A stretch of DNA of 52,571 nucleotides from Planctomycetaceae bacterium. GTDB taxonomy: Bacteria; Planctomycetota; Planctomycetia; Planctomycetales; Planctomycetaceae. Numbering within the stretch: the first letter of the stretch is position 1; each line of letters starts with the position of its first letter. The notes below the pieces were generated by a model that had not been told where the DNA came from, did no database searches, and worked only from the letters and a program-made list of their open reading frames with translations. Where the stretch lies: NCBI GenBank assembly GCA_020850695.1, contig JADZEF010000135.1:1-52571 (forward strand), given 5' to 3'. Below, one piece after another: positions 17,620-26,037 of the stretch. Position numbers and translations under genes: made by a program.

Positions 17620-17977
17620 CGCCACGCGGGGCAACACGGTCGCCTTTGGCGACTGGGGCCTGCAATCGCTGGACGCCGGACATGTGAAGGCGACGACGAT
17701 TGAAGCGTGCCGTATCGCGGCCAACCAGTACATTCGCGGTGAAGGGAAGCTCTACATCCGGATCTTCCCGCAGAAGTCGGTGACGGCCCGCCCGCTCGAA
17801 ACCCGAATGGGTACCGGAAAAGGCGAGCCCGATCACTGGGTGGCGGTGGTGAAGCCGGGGACTGTGTTGTTCGAACTGGCGGGAGTGTCACAGGACGCAG
17901 CACGCGAGTGCTTCGCCCGTGTGGCTTACAAACTTCCGATCAACGTGCGACTGGTCGGCCGGCGTCCTGGCCTGTGA
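17558..17977 (+). CDS. rplP: 50S ribosomal protein L16
   Basis: 139 residues. MPKRIKHRKSQRGRIKGNAT opens the protein and RIFPQKSVTARPLETRMGTG and GTVLFELAGVSQDAARE follow. L16 organises the A-site tRNA elbow region. Two in-frame ATGs are possible (17558 and 17567). I prefer 17558 because gagggg lies 7 bases upstream of it. The first 62 bases overlap rpsC in a different frame. The basic L16 N-terminus is encoded opposite the S3 basic tail. Confidence 0.95.
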   Translation: MALMPKRIKHRKSQRGRIKGNATRGNTVAFGDWGLQSLDAGHVKATTIEACRIAANQYIRGEGKLYIRIFPQKSVTARPLETRMGTGKGEPDHWVAVVKPGTVLFELAGVSQDAARECFARVAYKLPINVRLVGRRPGL

Positions 17978-18041
17978 TGGGGAGTGATGACTGACGGCGG
18001 TTTTGCGGTCGCCTGAACGTCACGACAATCGGAACAACATT

Positions 18042-18080
18042 CTCGGGGCGTCGCACGGACGACTCCCCGAGTTGTCTTTT
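18042..18080 (+). terminator. terminator-like hairpin between rplP and rpmC
   Basis: A stem ctcgggg/ccccgag (18042-18048 with 18065-18071) is extended inward by gtcg/cgac and followed by ttgtctttt. It has the look of an intrinsic terminator but lies inside the operon, so it may act as a partial terminator (attenuator) or an RNA-processing site. Confidence 0.45.
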
Positions 18081-18130
18081 CGCGGAAGGATCCGTTCGAG
18101 CGAACGGAATCGGCTGCGGAGGAAAAGATC

Positions 18131-18337
18131 ATGGCGAAAAAAGAAGAGCTGACCGAGATGAGCGACGAGCAGCTCAACTTCACGCTGGAAGAGACGCGGA
18201 AGTCGCTGTTCGAGCTGCGGTTCCAATCCGCAACCGAACGGCTCGACACGCCGAGCCAGCTGCGGAAGCTGCGGCGTCAGATCGCCCGCATCCTGACGGT
18301 GCAGCGTCAGCGCGAGCTGAAGGCGGCGTCCGTCTGA
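18131..18337 (+). CDS. rpmC: 50S ribosomal protein L29
   Basis: 68 residues, a two-helix coiled protein: EMSDEQLNFTLEETRKSLFE and RFQSATERLDTPSQLRKLRR then QIARILTVQRQREL. L29 sits at the exit tunnel beside L23. The gene is preceded by a 153-base spacer carrying a terminator-like hairpin, and by a ribosome binding site (gcggagga). Confidence 0.94.
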   Translation: MAKKEELTEMSDEQLNFTLEETRKSLFELRFQSATERLDTPSQLRKLRRQIARILTVQRQRELKAASV

Positions 18338-18469
18338 GTGCGGTGCGGCGAGAGTTCAGGTCCAGGTCGATCGGCTGTCGAGTGGTGTGGTTTTCGATCC
18401 CGGCATGTCGGCGCCATGGCGGGAGACACGTATGAGGGCACTGCCAATGACCGGCGGGAGCAAGGGGCG

Positions 18470-18730
18470 ATGAAGAAGACTCTGATCGGCGTGGTGACGC
18501 GGGCGAAGACGGCGAAGACTCGCCGTGTCGAAATCGAGCGGCTGTTCCGCCATCCCAAGTACGGGAAGATCGTCCGTGGACGGACGATCTGCTACGTCCA
18601 CGACGAAGAGAACACGGCCAAGGAAGGGGACACCGTCGAGATCGTCGAGTGCCAGCCTCGCTCGGCCCTGAAGCGCTGGGAACTGGTTCGCGTCGTGAAG
18701 TCGGTCGAGGTTCCCGCGGCCACGCCGTGA
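18470..18730 (+). CDS. rpsQ: 30S ribosomal protein S17
   Basis: 86 residues. MKKTLIGVVTRAKTAKTRRV is the OB-fold start; HPKYGKIVRGRTICYVHDEE and GDTVEIVECQPRSALKRWEL follow. The ATG has aagggg just upstream. An in-frame extension of 44 residues upstream lacks S17 similarity. Confidence 0.95.
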   Translation: MKKTLIGVVTRAKTAKTRRVEIERLFRHPKYGKIVRGRTICYVHDEENTAKEGDTVEIVECQPRSALKRWELVRVVKSVEVPAATP

Positions 18731-18774
18731 GAACGACGAGCCAAGCGGGGGCTTCCCCGGATTGCTCGTGGTAA

Positions 18775-18847
18775 AGACGGGGGATTGCCCCGTCTCGCAG
18801 GCGTTTGAGTCCTAAGACGGTGCAGTGGCGATCAGACAGGTCTGTCT
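18775..18847 (+). other. structured spacer between rpsQ and rplN
   Basis: Within the 169-base gap, the longest in the cluster, are a perfect 8-base stem agacgggg/ccccgtct (18775-18782 with 18788-18795) and a perfect palindrome agacag-gt-ctgtct (18834-18847). No U-run follows, so an intrinsic terminator is unlikely. RNA processing or translational control are possible roles. Confidence 0.4.
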
Positions 18848-18899
18848 GTCCGGCGACCCTTGAAGTTGCGACGGCGGACGTTAGAGTGAGTGGCTTCCC

Positions 18900-19268
18900 A
18901 TGATTCAGATGCAGACCGTCGTTGACGTCGCCGACAATTCCGGCGCCAAGATTGCCCGCACCATCAAGGTGCTGGGCGGTTCTCGTCGGCGATATGCGGG
19001 CATCGGCGACATTGTCGTCGTGAGCGTTCAGAAGGCCCTCCCGTCGAGCCCAGTCAAGGCGGGCCAGGTGGTGAAGGCCGTGGTCGTCCGGACGCGTCAG
19101 GCGACCCGGCGGCCCGATGGCAGCTATGTGCGGTTCGACAAGAACGCGATCGTGCTGATCGACAACGATAACAATCCGCGTGGCACGCGCATCTTCGGGG
19201 CGGTCGCTCGCGAGCTCCGCGAACGCAAGTTCATGAAGATTATCAATCTGGCGAGTGAGGTGGTTTGA
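18900..19268 (+). CDS. rplN: 50S ribosomal protein L14
   Basis: 122 residues, the standard bacterial length. [20 protein letters not shown] is the canonical start; [20 protein letters not shown] and [17 protein letters not shown] follow. L14 forms part of the intersubunit bridge with S12/h14. The stop is 3 bases before the rplX start, the only tight junction in this part of the cluster. Confidence 0.97.
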   Translation: MIQMQTVVDVADNSGAKIARTIKVLGGSRRRYAGIGDIVVVSVQKALPSSPVKAGQVVKAVVVRTRQATRRPDGSYVRFDKNAIVLIDNDNNPRGTRIFGAVARELRERKFMKIINLASEVV

Positions 19269-19271
19269 GCC

Positions 19272-19631
19272 ATGCGGATTCATAAAGGCGATAGCGTCGT
19301 CGTGATTACCGGCGACGATTCGGGCGAAGTGCCCCGCAAGGTGGTCGAGGTCCTCGAAAAGGGGACAAAGCTGGTCGTCGAAGGGGTCAATCGCGTCTTC
19401 AAGCACGTGAAGCGCGGTCATCCCAAGAGCCCCCAGGGGGGCCGGCTGCAGCTCGAAATGCCGATCGACGCCTCGAACGTCATGCTCTACTGCACGGCGT
19501 GCAACAAGCCGACCCGCGTCGGTCACCGCTACAAGGACGACGGCCGCAAGGAACGCTTCTGCCGCAAGTGCAGCGCGTCCATCGGCGAGCCGATCAGCCC
19601 GCCGAAGCCCCGCTACGCGAAGTCGAAGTGA
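19272..19631 (+). CDS. rplX: 50S ribosomal protein L24 with zinc-ribbon tail
   Basis: 119 residues. The KOW segment is KGDSVVVITGDDSGEVPRKV, followed by GVNRVFKHVKRGHPKSPQGG. The C-terminal half holds two CxxC pairs (YCTACNKPTRVGHRY and FCRKCSASIG), a zinc-ribbon form present in many but not all bacterial L24 proteins. L24 initiates 50S assembly. The extra 15 residues past the ribbon (PISPPKPRYAKSK) are basic. Confidence 0.95.
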   Translation: MRIHKGDSVVVITGDDSGEVPRKVVEVLEKGTKLVVEGVNRVFKHVKRGHPKSPQGGRLQLEMPIDASNVMLYCTACNKPTRVGHRYKDDGRKERFCRKCSASIGEPISPPKPRYAKSK

Positions 19632-19699
19632 GGCGACCGGCTGACGGGTTGAGTCCAGTTCTCTGAGAGATTCAGTTTTTCCAGTCCGACGGTTGAAGA

Positions 19700-19719
19700 G
19701 GCTCCTCACTTCAGGAGCC
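19700..19719 (+). other. hairpin in the rplX-rplE spacer
   Basis: A 7-base perfect stem (ggctcct/aggagcc) with a 6-base loop, about 18 bases before the rplE start codon. It could affect translation of L5. There is no U-run. Confidence 0.3.
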
Positions 19720-19736
19720 GAGAAGCGAGAGCAGTC

Positions 19737-20279
19737 ATGGCAAGGCTTCTGGAGTACTACCGCAAGGAAGTCGTCCCTTCGTTGAAGACGAAGCTCGGAC
19801 GCGAGAATCCGCACGCGGTGCCGAAGCTGCAGAAGATCGTCATCAGCATGGGTGTCGGTAAGGCCATCCAGGAGCGGAAGCGACTGGAAGAAGCCGTGCA
19901 GCACCTCACGATGATCAGCGGTCAGAAGCCGCAGATCACGCGGTCGCGGAAGGCCGTCTCGGCGTTCCGCCTGCGTGAGAACATGGAAATCGGCTGCATG
20001 GTGACCCTCCGGGGCCACCGCATGTACGAATTCCTCGATCGTCTCATCTCTCTGGCTCTCCCTCGCGTCCGCGACTTCCGCGGTCTCAATCCGAAGGCCT
20101 TCGACGGGGCGGGGAACTACAGCCTTGGCTTGAACGAACAGCTCGTCTTCCCGGAAATTCCCGGCGACAAGGCGGCCTACGTGCAGGGAATGAATATCTG
20201 CTTTGTGACTTCCGCGACGAACAATGAGGACGGGAAAGCCCTGCTGACCGAACTCGGCCTGCCGCTGCGGAAGGAATAG
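19737..20279 (+). CDS. rplE: 50S ribosomal protein L5
   Basis: 180 residues. Family motifs include VPKLQKIVISMGVGKA, RKAVSAFRLRENMEIGCMVT, LRGHRMYEFLDRLISLALPR and VRDFRGLNPKAFDGAGNYSL. L5 binds 5S rRNA and contacts P-site tRNA. Start ATG follows cgagagcag. Confidence 0.97.
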   Translation: MARLLEYYRKEVVPSLKTKLGRENPHAVPKLQKIVISMGVGKAIQERKRLEEAVQHLTMISGQKPQITRSRKAVSAFRLRENMEIGCMVTLRGHRMYEFLDRLISLALPRVRDFRGLNPKAFDGAGNYSLGLNEQLVFPEIPGDKAAYVQGMNICFVTSATNNEDGKALLTELGLPLRKE

Positions 20280-20399
20280 TCGCTCGGGCGAGGGCCCGGC
20301 GAGTATCCCGATAGACGAAGTCCCCGAAGACGAACTTAGTACCGACTGCCAATCAGCAACGTCTCGCCTTGCGGGGCATGTCGCCTCTGGATCAGGACC

Positions 20400-20585
20400 A
20401 TGGCAAGTACAGCAAAGATCGAAAAGGCCAACCGGAAGCCGAAGTTCAGCTCGCGGCTGGAACGCCGTTGCAAGCTGTGCGGACGGAGCCGGGCGGTGTA
20501 CCGCAAGTTCCAGCTCTGCCGCATCTGCTTCCGCAACATGAGCCTCGACGGCCTCATCCCCGGCTGCCGCAAGGCCAGCTGGTGA
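20400..20585 (+). CDS. rpsN: 30S ribosomal protein S14, zinc-binding form
   Basis: 61 residues, the short C+ type with two CxxC pairs ([20 protein letters not shown] then ICF). The basic N-terminus ([13 protein letters not shown]) contacts 16S rRNA in the 30S head. Zinc-free S14 proteins are about 100 residues, so this form is clear. Confidence 0.95.
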   Translation: MASTAKIEKANRKPKFSSRLERRCKLCGRSRAVYRKFQLCRICFRNMSLDGLIPGCRKASW

Positions 20586-20679
20586 TTTCCGGCCCACGCG
20601 CCGGATTCGAAGTCATTCCATTGAAGTTTGGGCGGGACGAACTGGCTGATCCGCGCCGAGTCGAAAGCGAAAAACGACC

Positions 20680-21075
20680 ATGATGACCGACCCCATCGCC
20701 GACATGCTCACCCGCATCCGCAACGCGGTGCAGATCGAGCGTCCCTACGTCGACATGCCGTTCTCCCGCGTCAAGAAGGGGATTGCGGAAGTCCTCCAGC
20801 GGGAAGGCTACATCTGGGACTTCGAGACCATCGAGCACAAGCCGGCGAACGTGCTGCGGATCAACCTGAAGTACGGTCCGAACGGCGAGCGGGTCATCCA
20901 GCACATCGAACGCGTCAGCAAGCCGGGTTGCCGGGTGTACCGCGGCGTCGACGACACGCCGAAGGTGCTCCAGGGGCTCGGCATCTTCGTCATCTCGACG
21001 AATAAGGGTTTCCTGAGCAATCGCGAAGCCCGCAAGGAAAACGTCGGCGGCGAACTCCTCTGCAAGATCTGGTAA
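20680..21075 (+). CDS. rpsH: 30S ribosomal protein S8
   Basis: 131 residues. TDPIADMLTRIRNAVQIERP at the N-terminus and SKPGCRVYRGVDDTPKVLQG then GLGIFVISTNKGFLSNREAR near the C-terminus are the classic S8 blocks. S8 binds helix 21 of 16S rRNA and in E. coli represses the spc operon. The gene opens with two consecutive ATG codons; either could be used. Confidence 0.97.
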   Translation: MMTDPIADMLTRIRNAVQIERPYVDMPFSRVKKGIAEVLQREGYIWDFETIEHKPANVLRINLKYGPNGERVIQHIERVSKPGCRVYRGVDDTPKVLQGLGIFVISTNKGFLSNREARKENVGGELLCKIW

Positions 21076-21149
21076 GCGTCGGGCAGTTTGGGTCGGCGTC
21101 TTGCAGACGTTTCGGGTTGGTTTGAAAGTTTCTGGTTCCGGGTGAAGTC

Positions 21150-21704
21150 ATGTCGCGGATCGGTAAAAAGCCAGTTGCGGTTCCGGCCGGCGTCGACGTG
21201 AAGATCGACGGGCAGAAGGTGACCGTCAAGGGCAAGGCGGGAGAGCTCGAGTGGAGCTTTCATCCACTGATGGCGGTTGCTTTCGACGACAAGGCCCGCG
21301 AGGTCAATGTCTCGCGGCCGAATGACTCCAGCCAGGCCAAGGCGCTGCAGGGGCTGACCCGGGCGATCGTCAACAACATGGTGAAGGGGGTCGTCGAGCC
21401 CTTCGAGAAGCGGCTCGAGATCGTCGGCGTCGGTTTCAACGCCCTGCTCGACAAGGGTTTCCTGCAGTTGCAGGTCGGGTTCGCGAACGCGGTCCGATTG
21501 CCGGTTCCGAAGAACGTCACGGTGACGGTCCCCGATCAGACGCACATTGTGATGAAGAGCTGCGATCGCCAGGCGGTCGGGCAGTTCGCCGCGGAAGTCC
21601 GTCAGGTCCGCCCGCCCGAACCGTACAAGGGGAAGGGCGTCCGGTACCAGGGCGAGTTCGTTCGCCGCAAGGCTGGTAAGGCGACGGGCGCTGGCGGTAA
21701 GTGA
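21150..21704 (+). CDS. rplF: 50S ribosomal protein L6
   Basis: 184 residues. MSRIGKKPVAVPAGVDVKID opens it, with SSQAKALQGLTRAIVNNMVK in the middle and PPEPYKGKGVRYQGEFVRRK at the end. L6 lies near the factor-binding centre of the 50S subunit. Usual length is about 178. Confidence 0.97.
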   Translation: MSRIGKKPVAVPAGVDVKIDGQKVTVKGKAGELEWSFHPLMAVAFDDKAREVNVSRPNDSSQAKALQGLTRAIVNNMVKGVVEPFEKRLEIVGVGFNALLDKGFLQLQVGFANAVRLPVPKNVTVTVPDQTHIVMKSCDRQAVGQFAAEVRQVRPPEPYKGKGVRYQGEFVRRKAGKATGAGGK

Positions 21705-21850
21705 CAGTTGGCAAGACAGGTCGAGGTCGAAGAGACGCGTTGGCGTCTGGTGGCTTCCGGAAGAATCTTCTGGAAGCACGCGAATCGCGTCAGAAGTCAG
21801 ATTAGCAATACCGCTGCGGAATCATCGCAGCGACGGAGCAATGAGCGGCC

Positions 21851-22222
21851 ATGGGTATTCGAGCCAGAATCAGCAAGGGGCGTGAACGGCGGTCGTTCCG
21901 GGTGCGTAATCGCGTTCGCCGCGATGCCCACGGTCGTCTCCGTCTGAGCGTCTTCCGCAGCAACAAGCACATTTACGCCCAGCTCATCGACGACGCGGCC
22001 GGCAACACCGTCGTCTCGGTCAGCACGCTCGATGGCGCGATCGCGGGTGCCGGGAAGTACGCTGGGAACAAGGACGCGGCGACGAAGGTCGGCAAGCTCC
22101 TGGCCGAGCGGGCTACCGCCAAGGGGATCAAGGAAGTGGTGTTCGACCGCGGCCAGTACCGCTACCATGGTCGCGTCGCCGCTCTGGCCGACGCCGCCCG
22201 CGAAGGTGGCCTTGAGTTCTGA
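21851..22222 (+). CDS. rplR: 50S ribosomal protein L18
   Basis: 123 residues. [20 protein letters not shown] then [20 protein letters not shown] at the front, and [20 protein letters not shown] with [10 protein letters not shown] at the end. L18 brings 5S rRNA into the 50S subunit with L5. A 146-base spacer precedes it. Confidence 0.97.
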   Translation: MGIRARISKGRERRSFRVRNRVRRDAHGRLRLSVFRSNKHIYAQLIDDAAGNTVVSVSTLDGAIAGAGKYAGNKDAATKVGKLLAERATAKGIKEVVFDRGQYRYHGRVAALADAAREGGLEF

Positions 22223-22325
22223 GTGGTTTGCGGAACCGCTTTCCGGCGGGATGAGTTGACGGTACAGGGCGGAATCTGAGAGATTAGGCGGGTTTGAAGT
22301 CGGAGTCTTTCTCGGGAGTGCGGGT

Positions 22326-22805
22326 GTGTCGAGCGATAACAGGTCCGATTCTCCGGAGAAGGTCATCCAGATCCGGCGCTGTGCGTGCGTGGTGAAGGGT
22401 GGTCGCCGCTTCAGCTTCGCTGCCATGGTGGTCGTGGGCGACAAGCGGGGTCGTGTGGGCTGGGGCTACGGCAAAGGGGGCGAAGTTCCCATCGCGGTCG
22501 AAAAGGCGGTCAAGGCCGCCAATCGCCGGATGGTGGCCGTTCCGCTCGGCAGCCATACCGTCCCGCACCAGGTCATCGGCCGCTACGGCACCTCGCGGGT
22601 CGTGCTGATTCCCGCGGCTCCCGGGACGGGCATCAAGGCGGGCGAAGGTGTTCGCTCGGTCCTTGAGTCAGCCGGCTATACGGACATTCTGTCGAAGTGC
22701 ATGGGTTCGACGAACCCGATCAATCTAGTGAAGGCGGCGTTTGACGCCTTGGCGCAATTGCGGACGCGGGAAGACGTGGCCCGGCTGCGGGGAGTGCAGG
22801 TCTGA
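22326..22805 (+). CDS. rpsE: 30S ribosomal protein S5
   Basis: 159 residues from a GTG start, with gggag 7 bases upstream. The dsRNA-binding-like front (RRCACVVKGGRRFSFAAMVV) and VGWGYGKGGEVPIAVEKAVK are clear, and the C-terminal block is VRSVLESAGYTDILSKCMGS. S5 lies at the mRNA entry with S3 and S4. The stop codon overlaps the rplO start by one base (TGATG); rpmD (L30), often found here, is absent, as in many phyla. Confidence 0.96.
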   Translation: MSSDNRSDSPEKVIQIRRCACVVKGGRRFSFAAMVVVGDKRGRVGWGYGKGGEVPIAVEKAVKAANRRMVAVPLGSHTVPHQVIGRYGTSRVVLIPAAPGTGIKAGEGVRSVLESAGYTDILSKCMGSTNPINLVKAAFDALAQLRTREDVARLRGVQV

Positions 22806-23263
22806 TGATTCTGAACGACGTCCACGAAGGCATCCAGAAGCACCGTCCGCGCAAGCGCATCGGTCGCGGTCTCGGCTCGGGCACTGGCAAGACGGCCGGT
22901 AAGGGTATGAAGGGTTACTTCGCCCGTTCCGGTTCGCCGCGTCGCCTCGGGTTTGAAGGCGGCCAGGTCACCATGGCCCGCCGCATCGCAAAGCGGGGCT
23001 TCAGCAACGCGTACTTCGCCAAGAAGGTCGCGGTGGTCAACGTCGGCGCGATCGAAGAGCTCTTCGAGGCCGGTTCGCCGGTCACGCCCGAGACTCTGGT
23101 CGGCGTCGGCATCGTCCAGGGCCATTTCGACGTGATCAAGATTCTGGGCGACGGCGAGCTCACGAAGCGCGTCACCGTCACCGCTCACCGCTTCTCGAAG
23201 AGCGCCATCGAGGCGATCGAGAAGGCGGGCGGCACCGTGACCGTGATTCACGAATCGGTCTGA
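22805..23263 (+). CDS. rplO: 50S ribosomal protein L15
   Basis: 152 residues. RPRKRIGRGLGSGTGKTAGK, then GYFARSGSPRRLGFEGGQVT, are the glycine-rich N-terminal extension that threads 23S rRNA. The globular end is KILGDGELTKRVTVTAHRFS. Translationally coupled to rpsE through the one-base stop/start overlap. Confidence 0.97.
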   Translation: MILNDVHEGIQKHRPRKRIGRGLGSGTGKTAGKGMKGYFARSGSPRRLGFEGGQVTMARRIAKRGFSNAYFAKKVAVVNVGAIEELFEAGSPVTPETLVGVGIVQGHFDVIKILGDGELTKRVTVTAHRFSKSAIEAIEKAGGTVTVIHESV

Positions 23264-23350
23264 TTGCTGGCTGGTTGAACTTTCTGCGGAACGGGATGTC
23301 TCCGCACTGTCGCCGGGTTCGCCCGGCAATCCTCCTGGGATTCGAATGCC

Positions 23351-24751
23351 ATGCTGGGAAAGCTGGTCACAATCCTGAAAATCCCCGAGCTGCGGAACAA
23401 GGTTCTGCTGACGGTTATCCTTCTGTTCGTGTACCGCATGGGCTTCTCGATGCCCCTGCCGTTCATCGACCAGGTGGAGCTGCAGGACCTGATGAACCGC
23501 AATCAGGGGGGCGGGACCGCGGGCGGTCTCGGTCAGGTGATGGAAGTCGTCGCGTTGTTCTCGGCTTCGAAGATCGGCAACAGCACGATCTTCGGTCTGG
23601 GGATCATGCCGTATATTTCCGCGTCGATCATCTTCCAGCTGCTAGGCACCGTCTACCCCCCCCTCGAGCGTTTGCAGAAGGAAGGGGAAGCAGGGCGCCG
23701 CAAGATCAATGAGTACACGCGGTACGCCACCGTCGTGATCTGTCTGGTTCAGAGTTACTTCTGGATCCGCGCCCTGTCCGGAGGGCTCGGCGGATCACAG
23801 GGGCTGATCCTCCGCAGCTACGACGTCTGGTACTACCACATCGCCGGCACCATCACGATGACGGCGGGAACGCTGTTCCTGATGTGGATCGGCGAGCAGA
23901 TCGACGCTTACGGCATCGGCAACGGGATCAGCCTCCTGATCATGGCGGGCATCCTCGCCCGCATGCCGGAAGCCATGATTTCGCTGCTCAAGCCGGTCAT
24001 CGAGCAGGGGGCGCGCCTGGGAACCGACACCGGGGCCGAGAAGCTGATCCTGCTGGCCGGGTTGTTCGTCTTCGTGATTGTGTGGGTCATCATCATCACC
24101 CAGGGACAGCGTCGCATTCCGATCCAGAGTGCGAAGCATGTCCGTGGTCGCCGCGTGATGGGCGGCCAGCGGCAGTCGCTGCCGCTGCGGGTGAATCAGG
24201 CGGGCGTGATGCCGATCATCTTCGCGTCGAGCCTGCTGATGTTCCCGATGGTGCTGTTCACGCAGCTTTCGCATGTCTGGCCGCCGAACAACGAAGCGAG
24301 CGCGATCTACCAGTGGTGGTCGCAGACGCTCGTGACGCTGTCTCAATCGTTCCAGCGGGGTGGCGGATTCATCTACAACGTCTGCTACATCGGCCTGATC
24401 TACTTCTTCTGCTACTTCTGGACGGCCATCAGCTTCAATCCGAAGGACATGGCTGAAAATCTCAAGGACTACGGCAGCTTCATTCCGGGATACCGCCCGG
24501 GGGCACGCACCGCCGCTTACCTTGAGCAGGTGATGGTTCGGATTACTTACGTCGGTGCGGCGTTCCTCGCGATCGTCGCGGTGATCCCGACGGTGGTGGC
24601 GACCTCTCTGGGAATTTCCCCGCTGATTGCCAGCTTCTACGGTGGCACCGGTCTGTTGATTGTGGTGTCGGTCTGCCTGGACCTGGTTCAGAAGATCGAC
24701 AGCCATCTGGTGATGCGGAATTATTCGGGATTGCTCGAATCCGATCAGTGA
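23351..24751 (+). CDS. secY: Sec translocon channel subunit SecY
   Basis: 466 residues with ten membrane spans expected. MLGKLVTILKIPELRNKVLL starts the protein; the first span is LTVILLFVYRMGFSMPLPFI. Conserved blocks are LGIMPYISASIIFQLLGTVY, MTAGTLFLMWIGEQIDAYGI (with GNGISLLI) and the cytosolic loop VRGRRVMGGQRQSLPLRVNQ (with AGVMPIIFASSLL). SecY forms the protein-conducting channel with SecE and SecG. Adk, Map and IF-1 genes usually sit between secY and rpmJ in other bacteria but are missing here. Confidence 0.97.
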   Translation: MLGKLVTILKIPELRNKVLLTVILLFVYRMGFSMPLPFIDQVELQDLMNRNQGGGTAGGLGQVMEVVALFSASKIGNSTIFGLGIMPYISASIIFQLLGTVYPPLERLQKEGEAGRRKINEYTRYATVVICLVQSYFWIRALSGGLGGSQGLILRSYDVWYYHIAGTITMTAGTLFLMWIGEQIDAYGIGNGISLLIMAGILARMPEAMISLLKPVIEQGARLGTDTGAEKLILLAGLFVFVIVWVIIITQGQRRIPIQSAKHVRGRRVMGGQRQSLPLRVNQAGVMPIIFASSLLMFPMVLFTQLSHVWPPNNEASAIYQWWSQTLVTLSQSFQRGGGFIYNVCYIGLIYFFCYFWTAISFNPKDMAENLKDYGSFIPGYRPGARTAAYLEQVMVRITYVGAAFLAIVAVIPTVVATSLGISPLIASFYGGTGLLIVVSVCLDLVQKIDSHLVMRNYSGLLESDQ

Positions 24752-24846
24752 TCGGTTTCGAGGCATTCGTCGACGAGTCGCTGGACTGGCGGACGTCGCA
24801 ACGTGGGTTGAGTCCGGGCGAGACAGCGAAGTCAAGGGTGTGAGTC

Positions 24847-24963
24847 ATGAAGGTCCGTTCGAGCATCAAGCGGGTGTGCGAGAGCTGCAAGATCGTGCGG
24901 CGTCGCGGGAAGGTCTTTGTGATCTGCTCGGCGAATCCGCGGCATAAGCAGCGTCAGGGCTAG
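24847..24963 (+). CDS. rpmJ: 50S ribosomal protein L36, zinc-binding form
   Basis: 38 residues: [20 protein letters not shown], then [18 protein letters not shown]. The zinc ligands are Cys11, Cys14, Cys27 and His33, the classic C+ form. The start ATG is 95 bases after secY. It is too short for most length cut-offs. L36 caps the 23S rRNA near helices 42 and 89. Confidence 0.96.
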   Translation: MKVRSSIKRVCESCKIVRRRGKVFVICSANPRHKQRQG

Positions 24964-25057
24964 TCCCGGCCTGTCGTAGAGTTTGGGGCAGAATTCGCCG
25001 GCATCTCCGGCAGCGGTCCGATCAGTTCTGGTTTGAAAGCGTTTTGAGGTTTCTGGC

Positions 25058-25441
25058 ATGCCTCGTATCCTCGGTGTCGACCTTCCGAACTCGAAGCCGA
25101 CTTACATCGCGCTGACGTACTTGTACGGTGTCGGCCGCGTGCGGGCGATCGAGATTTGCTTCCAGCTGGGCATCGACGTCCACAAGAAGGCGAGTGAGCT
25201 CAACGAAGACGAAGTGTCGCGCGTCAACAACCTTCTCGACAAGGAATACACTGTCGAAGGTCAGTTGAAGCGGGCGATTCAGGAAGACATTCGCCGCCTG
25301 CGCGACATCGGCTGCTACCGCGGCCTTCGCCATCGCCGTGGGTTGCCGGTTCGCGGTCAGCGGACCCGGACGAACGCCCGCACCCGCAAGGGGGTGAAGA
25401 AGACGGTCGCCGGCAAGAAGGGCGTGAAGGACCTGAAGTAG
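25058..25441 (+). CDS. rpsM: 30S ribosomal protein S13
   Basis: 127 residues. MPRILGVDLPNSKPTYIALT and YLYGVGRVRAIEICFQLGID with the helix-two-turn-helix follow, then CYRGLRHRRGLPVRGQRTRT, the universal C-terminal block. S13 contacts P-site tRNA and bridges to the 50S subunit. Start has a weak aggttt upstream. Confidence 0.97.
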   Translation: MPRILGVDLPNSKPTYIALTYLYGVGRVRAIEICFQLGIDVHKKASELNEDEVSRVNNLLDKEYTVEGQLKRAIQEDIRRLRDIGCYRGLRHRRGLPVRGQRTRTNARTRKGVKKTVAGKKGVKDLK

Positions 25442-25553
25442 TTCAGGTTCGGGATGGCTTTGGGTGGTGGCGGTTGGCGATCAGGGGCGATGAGCGAGTT
25501 GGTGGCAGGCCGGATTTTCCGGCTTGTGAAGGGGTTCCGCGGGGGGCATTGGC

Positions 25554-25934
25554 GTGTCGAAGGCAAAGCGCAAGAAGATCCGTCGCAACGTGACGAAGGC
25601 CGTGGCCCACGTCAAGGCGACGTTCAACAATACGATCGTGACGATCACCGACCTCAACGGCGACGTGCTGTGCTGGGCGACCGCCGGCACCGTCGGCTTC
25701 AAGGGAAGTCGCAAGAGCACGCCGTTCGCCGCCCAGCGGGCCGCGGAAACGTGTGCCGAAAAGGCGTCGAAGTTCGGCGTTCGCGAGGTCGAAGTCCGCG
25801 TCAAGGGTCCCGGTTCGGGTCGCGAAAGCGCGATCACCGGCATGCAGTCGTCCGGCCTGAAGGTCAAGGCCATTGAAGACGTGACACCGCTCCCCCATAA
25901 TGGGTGTCGCCCGCCGAAGCGTCGCCGCGTGTGA
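25554..25934 (+). CDS. rpsK: 30S ribosomal protein S11
   Basis: 126 residues from a GTG start preceded by ggggggc. [20 protein letters not shown] is the start of the fold; [20 protein letters not shown] and the C-terminal [15 protein letters not shown] are diagnostic. S11 lines the 30S platform at the E site. rpsD (S4), which often follows, is not present before rpoA. Confidence 0.97.
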   Translation: MSKAKRKKIRRNVTKAVAHVKATFNNTIVTITDLNGDVLCWATAGTVGFKGSRKSTPFAAQRAAETCAEKASKFGVREVEVRVKGPGSGRESAITGMQSSGLKVKAIEDVTPLPHNGCRPPKRRRV

Positions 25935-26037
25935 TGCGGGCAGTCCGTCATGGTCTGCATCGGCTGGACTGTCGGTCGTATTCTTTGACCCGGCAGCGTT
26001 CGTACTTCGCCTGACACGGTTCCCGGAGATTTGAAAG

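Noticed and set aside
18180..20597. An 805-codon open frame on the minus strand across the L29-S14 genes
   Set aside because: It is antisense to six intact ribosomal genes, has no recognisable domain and results from codon bias in GC-rich DNA.
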